Source of the DNA: Candidatus Giovannonibacteria bacterium RIFOXYD1_FULL_48_21 | GTDB taxonomy: Bacteria > Patescibacteriota > Minisyncoccia > JACPKW01 > UBA11713 | Direction: 5' to 3' | Length of the DNA stretch: 50,110 nt | Assembly (NCBI GenBank): GCA_001778985.1 | Contig: MFIU01000001.1 | Span: 1 to 50,110, forward strand | Part shown: piece by piece, positions 17,948 through 25,919 of the stretch | Position numbering within the stretch: the stretch's first letter is position 1 | Layout: the number at the start of each line of letters is the position of its first letter | Translations under genes and position numbers: made by a program | The notes under the pieces: generated by a model | Told to the model about the DNA's origin: nothing | Databases searched by the model: none | The model's input: the letters and a program-made list of their open reading frames with translations, nothing else

Positions 17948-18135
17948 TTAACGAGATGAAGAGGAGCTGAATAGAGCATTTTGCCGTTCCCAGTTCCCGG
18001 AACCAGTAAGTCCTTCCATGTCTGGCGATCGAGACAATACCAGTACCAATATTTGAGTCCGCCCTCATCTCCGTTACTCGTTTGAAGTGTGAGGAAACAC
18101 CCTAGTACCGCCGCATCGGGGCAACAAATGGGCAT
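17935..18135 (-). CDS. 66-aa hypothetical protein
   Basis: Very strong SD AAAGGAGGTGA before ATG; stop lies in terminator stem. Confidence 0.6.
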   Translation of the reverse strand: MPICCPDAAVLGCFLTLQTSNGDEGGLKYWYWYCLDRQTWKDLLVPGTGNGKMLYSAPLHLVKKAA

Positions 18136-18445
18136 GCCCTTTCACCTCCTTTCTCTGAAGAGCCCTCAATTTCATAATAAACCTTCCCACAGAAAAGCGG
18201 AGTGGAAAACAAATGTTTTTATTCAAAACCAAAATAGCGCACTTGCTGTCTCATTTTTTGAAATTTTAAAGCTAAATGAGACAAATGAGACACTCCTTAA
18301 GGGTATAGGCCCGTGTCTTATTTTGAGATACAGCTCTCCTCTGTATTCTTAAGATAGAGTGTGGGCAGGAACGTTTCCGGGTTGGGACAGGAAGCTTACC
18401 ACCACGGTAAGGACATGGAAAATCTATTATGTCTTAGTAACATTT

Positions 18446-19150
18446 TTACCGAATGCCGGTATCAATGTCGATATTTACTTCAATGCTCTTGTTCGCTTCG
18501 ACGGTTATTGTTTTAGGAAGAGCATAATTGCATCCAAGAAAATCACAATCAGTAATTGTAAGCTTGTAGGAGCCAGTGGGGACAAGGCTTTGGAATCCGC
18601 CATCGGAACTTATTTTAATATAAATTGGTTTCCCCAATTGACCGCCTTTTTCTGGCTCAAGGATAATTTGTCGCGAAGAATAAGGATTTGGCACCGACTC
18701 GGGACATGGTTCAACGGGGCAGAGAGGACCAATGGCCACTTTGCCCGTAACCGTGCCTCTGGCCGCCTCACTTTCCCTTATCATTCTTTCGTAATCTTCT
18801 TGAACATGGCGCAATATTGCCTTTGCTTTTTTGGAACAGCCGGTAAATCCCGTTTCTGGTTCAAAAGGAAGTTCAATTTTGGCGTTATCCTGCAACTTCT
18901 CGTCCCAGTAATAAATCGTGTAGATTCTTTTTTTGGGGTCGAGGGAGCTGTTATCGCTTATCGGAAACTCTGTTCTTGCGCAATTTTCATATAATTGGTC
19001 TCGTGCTTGCATATCTCGTCTCATTTGCCGTTCTGCAGGACTAAATAAATCGATAATGTCTCCACGAAAAAACCAAAACAGAGAAAAACCAATAATCAAA
19101 ACAGCAACAATCCCAAAGACAATTATATTTACAAATCCTTTTGGGTTCAT
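18446..19150 (-). CDS. N-terminally anchored protein with carboxypeptidase-regulatory-like C-terminus
   Basis: Start chosen at MNPKGFVNIIVFGIVAVLIIGFSLFWFF; C-terminal SYKLTITDCDFLGCNYALPKTITVEANKSIEVNIDI. Confidence 0.65.
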   Translation of the reverse strand: MNPKGFVNIIVFGIVAVLIIGFSLFWFFRGDIIDLFSPAERQMRRDMQARDQLYENCARTEFPISDNSSLDPKKRIYTIYYWDEKLQDNAKIELPFEPETGFTGCSKKAKAILRHVQEDYERMIRESEAARGTVTGKVAIGPLCPVEPCPESVPNPYSSRQIILEPEKGGQLGKPIYIKISSDGGFQSLVPTGSYKLTITDCDFLGCNYALPKTITVEANKSIEVNIDIDTGIR

Positions 19151-19154
19151 ATGA

Positions 19155-19337
19155 TTAAAATTTTCTTTTCTCAAAATTAAAATGCAGTTCGGCGTGAGCC
19201 GTGATCTCGATATTGCAACTTTTATGCTCCCTGCACCACGCCTCGCACTTCTCCGCCCATTCTTTATCCTTGTAGTGAAAGCCACACTCTTCGCATTAGT
19301 ATAGCTCTTTATTTTCTTTTTTGATCACTTTGACCAT
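19155..19337 (-). pseudogene. Small Cys-rich protein with internal stop
   Basis: MVKVIKKENKELY*CEECGFHYKDKEWAEKCEAWCREHKSCNIEITAHAELHFNFEKRKF; same frame both sides of TAA. Confidence 0.6.
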
Positions 19338-19340
19338 AAA

Positions 19341-19468
19341 TTACTTAAAGGATTTAGCCAAAGCTGAGTTAAAAAGCTCTTTAAGTTTTGATTTTTGGGC
19401 GAGGAGTTGGGTTTTATAGTCCTGAACCGCGGAAAGTTTGGCAACGATTTGTTTTTGGGTTCTCAACC
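19341..19468 (-). pseudogene. Remnant C-terminus of type I restriction specificity subunit (HsdS)
   Basis: LRTQKQIVAKLSAVQDYKTQLLAQKSKLKELFNSALAKSFK*, the HsdS C-terminal coiled-coil style. Confidence 0.6.
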
Positions 19469-19801
19469 CAATCTTTCCTTCGTAAGATTTATCAATTCCT
19501 GTTCTGATTTGTAAATGCCGTGTCGAGAAAATACTAGAATCTTGTAATTTTCCTCGTCTATCATTTGAAAAACAACCCGGTATCCCTTTGACTTGCCTAT
19601 ATTTTCTCGTAATGGCACAACTCTTCCTTTATAAATCTTGTGTTCGCTAAATCCGGGAAAGCGATCAATGCCGGGCGTTTCTTGTACGCCTTTCAAACTA
19701 AAAAAGCGCTCCCACGCTTCTAATGATTCAAGCGGCGCCGATGAGCGCCGCAAGTTTCTTAAATCTTTTTCAACGTCTTCATGTCTGACAACATTCATCA
19801 C
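19463..19801 (-). CDS. RelE/HigB-like toxin candidate
   Basis: FPGFSEHKIYKGRVVPLRENIGKSKGYRVVFQMIDEENYKILVFSRHGIY; adjacent to Panacea-domain gene. Confidence 0.65.
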   Translation of the reverse strand: MMNVVRHEDVEKDLRNLRRSSAPLESLEAWERFFSLKGVQETPGIDRFPGFSEHKIYKGRVVPLRENIGKSKGYRVVFQMIDEENYKILVFSRHGIYKSEQELINLTKERLG

Positions 19802-19803
19802 AT

Positions 19804-20310
19804 TTATATCTTTGCCATCTCGCCGTATTTATTGCGATAATAAGCAAGGTTGTAATCAATCGCCTCGTTCGGTTTAGTCGCAATCCAAGGCGCCTCGCCG
19901 TGGCTGGCGTTCTTCATTTCCGTACCGGTAAATTTTTCCCACTTGTCGGCTACGTCTTCCAACGCCAGTAGTTCCTCTTTTGAAAAGACATTCACGTCGA
20001 AATCTTTCAATGCCTCGATGTGTAATTGATCAGTTAACCCATCGGCGATTTTACGCTTGGTAATTTTGATTTCTTTGCCGTTCATTTCTTTTAGAATTTT
20101 TTCTCCCATTCGCGGCACCGGCCCATACTCAAAACGCAGATATTCGTCTCCGGTCACCGAGCGGCCGTACTTCTCAAAAAAATCAAAGTCAAGAAAATAT
20201 AAAAGCTTCATTAACTTCAGCTTGCCGAGCGTGCCGTTCTGAATCTTTTTTCCAAAGAAAAGCACGGCGTTTTTATACTTCTTTTCGTTGATTTTAGGGG
20301 TTTTGACCAT
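19804..20310 (-). CDS. Panacea (DUF4065/SocA-like) antitoxin
   Basis: LGKLKLMKLLYFLDFDFFEKYGRSVTGDEYLRFEYGPVPRM. Confidence 0.8.
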   Translation of the reverse strand: MVKTPKINEKKYKNAVLFFGKKIQNGTLGKLKLMKLLYFLDFDFFEKYGRSVTGDEYLRFEYGPVPRMGEKILKEMNGKEIKITKRKIADGLTDQLHIEALKDFDVNVFSKEELLALEDVADKWEKFTGTEMKNASHGEAPWIATKPNEAIDYNLAYYRNKYGEMAKI

Positions 20311-20387
20311 GGTACTTATACTATATCAGCCAAAGCGCGCAGTGTCCACAACGCCAAGGGGCTGTATCTACTATCTATTTCGAAAAT

Positions 20388-21032
20388 TTAAATACTGCCC
20401 CAAGAGCAAAATTCGCAGGTGCTATGGGCCTTTGGCTGGGGAGATCGAATTGTTTTAACCGCGGCTTGAAAAATCTTTTCCGCCCTGGCCGGTTCTACTT
20501 CCACTTTCCGAGGTTCCACGTTGAACAGAAACTTGCCTCCGCCTAGCACTTCTTTCGGGGAATAGAAAACAAGATAAGCAAAGCTCCGGTGTGGATAGCC
20601 GTTTTTCTCCAGCAAAAGAGTATAGATGTTTAACTGATTCTGGTAGTAGGAGTGGGAGTCGCTTTTAGCGTTCCAGCCCCTGGTTTTATAATCCACGGGG
20701 ATAAAATATTCGCCGTCCACTAGGCAGTCGTCCAGGGCGCCCATAAGCTCTGCGTCCAGGTCCTTATCATACCAACGGATTCCTCTCCTATTATTGCGCC
20801 ATTCGCCCAAAAGCGCCTCGTCATCCAGAAGTCTGCCTATCACCTTGCCCTCAATCTCCGGCGGCAGTGATTTCCTCGCCCGAAAGACATCAAAGTATTT
20901 TTTCAAAACACTGTCCATTCCTCCAGGCAAGGAGGGAAAAACCGTCTTTGGCCGATGTATCCCCTTAACCTGTCCCGACCAAAAACACTTCGGGCATTCC
21001 AGGAATAGATTGAGGGTGTTTGGCGAGAGAAT
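20388..21032 (-). CDS. PD-(D/E)XK nuclease with Cas4/AddB-like cysteine arrangement
   Basis: SPNTLNLFLECPKCFW; VDGEYFIPVDYKTRGW; YYQNQLNIYTLLLE; CEFCSW. Confidence 0.75.
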   Translation of the reverse strand: MLSPNTLNLFLECPKCFWSGQVKGIHRPKTVFPSLPGGMDSVLKKYFDVFRARKSLPPEIEGKVIGRLLDDEALLGEWRNNRRGIRWYDKDLDAELMGALDDCLVDGEYFIPVDYKTRGWNAKSDSHSYYQNQLNIYTLLLEKNGYPHRSFAYLVFYSPKEVLGGGKFLFNVEPRKVEVEPARAEKIFQAAVKTIRSPQPKAHSTCEFCSWGSI

Positions 21033-21110
21033 TATTTTATCCATGTATTTCTTTTTGCCGTGCCCCATACTCAGCTTCGCTGTAGTACTGGGGCCGCTCT
21101 TTTTCTTCGT

Positions 21111-21320
21111 CTATAAATTTTTTAATACTTTTTCAACAATCTTAATTTCCTCTTTAGACTGAGTCTGTCGAAGTCCGGGGTGCCTGCCCGTCCGTAGTTT
21201 TAACGAAGGCGGGAAGGCGTAGAGTTTACCTGTGGTGAGTGAAGTCGAACTATAGGCGAGCTGATCAATTTGTTTTTCGTAGTCGCGGACTTTTGCTTGT
21301 TTGATAAAACGTTTTATTTA
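21111..21320 (-). pseudogene. Remnant C-terminus of a second Eco57I/type IIG-like methylase, interrupted by composite palindromic repeats
   Basis: IKRFIKQAKVRDYEKQIDQLAY...SKEEIKIVEKVLKNL* with an in-frame repeat-derived insert. Confidence 0.5.
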
Positions 21321-24300
21321 TCACTTCAAGCTTTCGCTTAAAATAATTTCAGCATAAAGTTTTCTGACCGGCCGCTGACTTACTTTTGGCCTCCCTTTCA
21401 ATAATTTCTCAACCTGCTCTACCATTTCTTTCGGAAGAAGGCCGTGTTTCTGCCGGATAACTCCTCGTAAATCCCGCGACGTTTTTACATCCAGCTGAAC
21501 TTCCCTTACCAATCCCTGCGCCTCGCTCATCCACCTTTTAGTTTTTTCAACCAAGCCGCGCTTCGCTTTTTCTATTCGATCTATCGCTTGCCGTTTTACC
21601 AATTCCAAATACATGTATCTTTCGCGTTCAATACGATTGGCTCTATCTTGGAAGTTTTGTTTAATTGACTCTATTGAGGCATAGTGTTTGTCATCAAATT
21701 GTTGGTCAGCGGTATTTTTATCGCACTCCAATAAACCCAAAACCTCCCAATCGTTCTCGCTTATGGTTTTTCCCTTTTCGTCGCCAAGATAAAGTTTATA
21801 AATATCATTTGCCCTGCAATATACCGCGACACCCGTCTTATCAGCCGATTTCCCGCAATGAACCATTGTTGGCAACCTTAACGCGGCGGCGTATTCCTCG
21901 GGATAAAGGGATTTCAGTTTCAGCCAATTCGACCGTTGTTTTGCCGAGAACGATTCTGTTTCTTGCTCCTCTAATGCGCGCCTGTCCTCCGAATACATCT
22001 GGTAAAACTTTTTATCCACCAATAACTCATCTTGAGAAATGACTTTTTCATCGCCCCCAAACCGCGTTTGAATTTCTTGTATCCTTCTTTTAATTCTTGC
22101 TTCAATGCCTATGCGCGCTTCCGCCTGCAATTGCGGGAAAAAGTTATACACCCAAATAAACTCATTTTGACTTCCAATTCTGTCAATGCGGCCGACTCGC
22201 TGGATAATTCGCACGGGGTTCCAGTGAAGCTCATAATTAATGACAACTTGCCCATCCTGTAAGTTGATACCCTCTCCAAGCATTTCCGTGCTTACCAAAA
22301 TATCTATTTCATTTTCGTTCGTTACTTCTATGCCGCGTTTTTTCAAATACTTCCTGTTGGAGTCGGTCTTAGACGAAAAAAGAGCCGCGCGTCTCAACAC
22401 ATCGCCGGTGTCACCGGAAACGTATTCTACCCGAGAAAAATGCTTTTTTAATTCTTCGCCTATATACTGGGCCGTTGATGCGTACTGTGTAAATATCAAA
22501 ACTTTCTTCCCGTCGCACTTTTCCTTGCCCCGTTCATCCCAATTCCGCTGACTATATTCGCCTTTAATTTTTTTGATAAGCGTTTGCAGTTTGTCATCAT
22601 CTTCAACGGAAATATTTTTAATCATCTCATGCATTTCTTTCAAAATAACCGCGTCTTTCTCAATGCCTTCTTTAAGTGCGGAAACTCTAAAACGCTCCGC
22701 TTCATAAGCTGTTTCTGGAATTTCAATTTCTTCAATATCTAAATCTTCTTTTAATTGCTGATACGCCTTGTCAGCCGCCTCTCCGGCTAATACCTTGCCC
22801 TCTTCAAGACCCCTCAAAAAAAGTTCGTGCGAGCGAACCATAACTCTCAACGACTCCCGCAATGCTTCCACGCTGCTCTCCAAAAGTTTAAAAAGAATCA
22901 TCCGCATAATGCCCCGCAAGTTGCGCCCGGCGATTTTCAAGCGCTGTTTCTCATCCTCGGTAAATTCTTCTTCTTTTATAAAATTACCGATGTCGTAGCG
23001 AGCAAACACTAAATTATCAATTTTTGCTTCAAGAGAGTTAAAAACCCCGCCCGGATATACATCGTCAATGTTGTAATCAATACGATAAGGCCCGAGGCGC
23101 TTGGGAAAGTGAGGCAAATTCTCCATGCCATACTCATCAATAATGTTTTTTCTGGTGCGGCGGATAAGAATCTGCTGGAAAAGGGTTTCCGACATATCAG
23201 GAACATCTTCTTTTCCCTCGCTGTTTAATTTCTGCCTCTCCTCATCCGCCTTTTTGAAAAACTCTTTCAGCTCCGGAGGATCAATCCGAATAACATCCGT
23301 CATTTCTTGCGGGTGGAAAAGTTTTATCTGATGATACATATCCAGCAATTTCAAATTCTGCGGCGTGGCGCCGACCAGAACTACCTTTTTACCTTCGCAA
23401 ATAATCTGTAAATCCTTGTATGATGCGGTTTCGGGATTGCGAAAGTGGTGCGCCTCGTCTATCAAAACAATCGGCCTTTGCATCAATTTGTCATCATTTA
23501 AGATATCTGAAAGTTTGCCGCGCGAAATAACCTTTGCGTTTACGTTGTAATCGTCCAAGACCTGTTCCCATTGCTCAATAATTTTTGGCGAGCAGATAAC
23601 AACTGATTTCTCGCCTTCTTCCTGTAAATGCGCCAGAAGCGCCGCGCCCATATAGGTTTTGCCCACGCCCGGCACATCGGCCAAAAACACCCCTTTGTAT
23701 TTTCCTAATTTACGGTACGCGTCTATTACCGCGTCTTTTTGGAACGGGAAAAGCGCCGGAACATCCTCGTTGAATTCAATCTTTTCTTTTTCGTGGTCTT
23801 CCTCCAAAGAAAAAATGTCGTGTAAAATCCGCAAGTAAATCCGAAACGGCGTTACTTCGTCATTCAAAGCCCACGACTCACGCACCGCGGTTTCGGCCAA
23901 AACCGTAAAATCGCAGTCCTCGGACAATTTCCATTTTTCTTCAAACCATTTATTCAATTTTTTCACTTGCGCCGCGTCGGTCAGCCGCACATTTACTTCG
24001 GTATTCAAAGAAAAACCGGAAATGGAAATGTTGCTTGAGCCGGTGAAAGCGGCAGGGACGTCCTTCTTATCAACTAAATACACTTTGGCGTGAAGCAGTT
24101 CTTTGGTATAAATGCGAAGTTTAATTTTCCTTTCCGCAAGCTTCTCGGCAAGCCAGATTAAAAACTCTTTATTTTCTTTATTTGGCTGGAGCCGCCCGGC
24201 GCGGGATAAAAGCGCCCTAGCTTCATTTTCAAGAATTTCCTTTTTCTCTTCCGGCGTCTGGAATTCCTGCGCTTCAAGTTTGTCCTGCACCGCTTCATCA

Positions 24301-24521
24301 AATTTTTCCGCCGTGAGCATCATTTCCGCGGTCTGCCAATTGGTTGTTGGGCTAATCAATAATTCCAAACTTTCCAACGCGTCAATCGCATCTTTTAGTT
24401 CCTTGAGCCCGGAAATGAAAAACCAACCAACGGCGAATCGGGCGCTTTTGGCGCCTTTCAATTCTTTTTTCAGTTCGTCCGAAAACTTCTGCTCCGGGGT
24501 TGTAATGATATTTTGAGGCAT
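21321..24521 (-). CDS. SNF2-type helicase with N-terminal phospholipase D-like domain
   Basis: HAKVYLVDKKDVPAAFTGSSNIS (PLD HKD); FLADVPGVGKTYMGAAL; LIDEAHHFRNP; STEMLGEGINLQDGQVVINYELHWNPVRIIQRVGRIDRIGS. Confidence 0.92.
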   Translation of the reverse strand: MPQNIITTPEQKFSDELKKELKGAKSARFAVGWFFISGLKELKDAIDALESLELLISPTTNWQTAEMMLTAEKFDEAVQDKLEAQEFQTPEEKKEILENEARALLSRAGRLQPNKENKEFLIWLAEKLAERKIKLRIYTKELLHAKVYLVDKKDVPAAFTGSSNISISGFSLNTEVNVRLTDAAQVKKLNKWFEEKWKLSEDCDFTVLAETAVRESWALNDEVTPFRIYLRILHDIFSLEEDHEKEKIEFNEDVPALFPFQKDAVIDAYRKLGKYKGVFLADVPGVGKTYMGAALLAHLQEEGEKSVVICSPKIIEQWEQVLDDYNVNAKVISRGKLSDILNDDKLMQRPIVLIDEAHHFRNPETASYKDLQIICEGKKVVLVGATPQNLKLLDMYHQIKLFHPQEMTDVIRIDPPELKEFFKKADEERQKLNSEGKEDVPDMSETLFQQILIRRTRKNIIDEYGMENLPHFPKRLGPYRIDYNIDDVYPGGVFNSLEAKIDNLVFARYDIGNFIKEEEFTEDEKQRLKIAGRNLRGIMRMILFKLLESSVEALRESLRVMVRSHELFLRGLEEGKVLAGEAADKAYQQLKEDLDIEEIEIPETAYEAERFRVSALKEGIEKDAVILKEMHEMIKNISVEDDDKLQTLIKKIKGEYSQRNWDERGKEKCDGKKVLIFTQYASTAQYIGEELKKHFSRVEYVSGDTGDVLRRAALFSSKTDSNRKYLKKRGIEVTNENEIDILVSTEMLGEGINLQDGQVVINYELHWNPVRIIQRVGRIDRIGSQNEFIWVYNFFPQLQAEARIGIEARIKRRIQEIQTRFGGDEKVISQDELLVDKKFYQMYSEDRRALEEQETESFSAKQRSNWLKLKSLYPEEYAAALRLPTMVHCGKSADKTGVAVYCRANDIYKLYLGDEKGKTISENDWEVLGLLECDKNTADQQFDDKHYASIESIKQNFQDRANRIERERYMYLELVKRQAIDRIEKAKRGLVEKTKRWMSEAQGLVREVQLDVKTSRDLRGVIRQKHGLLPKEMVEQVEKLLKGRPKVSQRPVRKLYAEIILSESLK

Positions 24522-24524
24522 AAA

Positions 24525-25286
24525 TTAAATTGGCGCCAACTGACGACTAAATTCACGCTCCAACATAGCCGCAAAGTCCCGGATAATGGCTTGCTGGCCT
24601 ATTGGTAAAAGCGCCCCAAGTTCGTTTTGAAAATTAATTTTTTTTGCTTCCGTGATAATGCCCGCTTGTTCTTTCGCAAGTCGCTCTTTTTGACCGAGCA
24701 TAAGCATATTTTTTCTCATTATAAAATACAAATCATAAAAATCGCGCGGCTTTTTCCGTTCCAGCAAAGCGCTGAATATTTTTTCTTCAACCAGATCCTC
24801 TTGTGGTAGATGCAAAATTGTATAAGCCGGGACGAAATCGTTAACAATGCTGTCTGTCTCGCCCAAAACCGTTCTCCCGTTTCTTGTAGAAACATTTATT
24901 TCAACACTGACCGGTTGATAATCACCGCCGCGAAAAGTTGCCGCTCCGAAATAACCGCCCGCCGTTTCATCTGACTTGTCGTCAATCTCAATATGGATAT
25001 CCGCCTTACTAGTTTCAGACAAAACTTCAACAAAAATATCTTCAATAAATTTTTTTGCTAATCTCTGTTCAACTCCAAAAAGAGAGAAATCTAAATCCTC
25101 GGAAAAACGGGGGCTGCCATACACAACGCGCAGAGCCGTGCCGCCCTTGAACAACAATTTTTCGGCGCCTGGCAATTGATAAAACGCGCTTAAAAAAATA
25201 TGCTGAAAATATTCCCGCACGATATTGGGAAATTCACTGGTCTGGTAGCGGTGCGCAAGCGCATTGATTGTCTCTTTGGAAATCAT
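24525..25286 (-). CDS. AbiEii-type nucleotidyltransferase toxin
   Basis: LLFKGGTALRVVYGSPRFSEDLDFSLFG; EKIFSALLERKKPRDFYDLYF. Confidence 0.88.
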   Translation of the reverse strand: MISKETINALAHRYQTSEFPNIVREYFQHIFLSAFYQLPGAEKLLFKGGTALRVVYGSPRFSEDLDFSLFGVEQRLAKKFIEDIFVEVLSETSKADIHIEIDDKSDETAGGYFGAATFRGGDYQPVSVEINVSTRNGRTVLGETDSIVNDFVPAYTILHLPQEDLVEEKIFSALLERKKPRDFYDLYFIMRKNMLMLGQKERLAKEQAGIITEAKKINFQNELGALLPIGQQAIIRDFAAMLEREFSRQLAPI

Positions 25287-25888
25287 TTGAGCGTTGTTTT
25301 AATAATACTAATAAGTTTTGGGTTGCCGAAAAGTTCTGCATACTGAATGACCTTTGCGCGGTTGAATTTTTCTTTGCGAAAGCGGGAGATTGGTTTTTGT
25401 TTTGAAAGAAGCCGCAAGTAGTTTGCGTCCACAAAGGCTTTCTCGGCGTCAGCGATATAAAAACTTACGCCTTGCGACTTTTGAACACCATAACCGGTAT
25501 AAGCCGCCTTTTTGATCTTCCGGTATGAAAAAACTTTGCCCAATGTTTTAATTTCAAATCGGCGCGTGGCTTTTGTGGTAACCGAAGTAATCTCATATAC
25601 AATTTCTGGAATGATGCCGTGATACGCCAAGGCAAATTCGAGTGAGATATAAGAAGGACTATAAAGCTTGTTGGCAATATAGATATCGGGCGGCAAAGCG
25701 TCCGGTAAAGCGTAAAGCCCGCGCTTCAGTCTAATTATAAATACTTGCTTAGCGTAACGGTGAAGTAATTTCGTAGCGGTAGCTTTAGAAAGCCCAAATA
25801 GCGCCCGAACTTCGGTCGCGGTAAAAAGAAGCAGCTTTTTCTCCTTTATTTTAGTGGCAAATTTTGTCTGATTCACTAATTTGACCAT
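25283..25888 (-). CDS. AbiEi-like antitoxin (winged HTH)
   Basis: N-terminal wHTH; LYSPSYISLEFALAYHGIIPE; 4-bp overlap with AbiEii. Confidence 0.8.
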   Translation of the reverse strand: MVKLVNQTKFATKIKEKKLLLFTATEVRALFGLSKATATKLLHRYAKQVFIIRLKRGLYALPDALPPDIYIANKLYSPSYISLEFALAYHGIIPEIVYEITSVTTKATRRFEIKTLGKVFSYRKIKKAAYTGYGVQKSQGVSFYIADAEKAFVDANYLRLLSKQKPISRFRKEKFNRAKVIQYAELFGNPKLISIIKTTLK

Positions 25889-25919
25889 ATTGTCAATTTA
25901 CCAAAACGCTCGTAAAAAG

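Noticed and set aside
19155-19337. Stop codon reassignment
   Set aside because: The interrupting codon is TAA, not TGA, and TAA/TAG/TGA all end other genes normally here.
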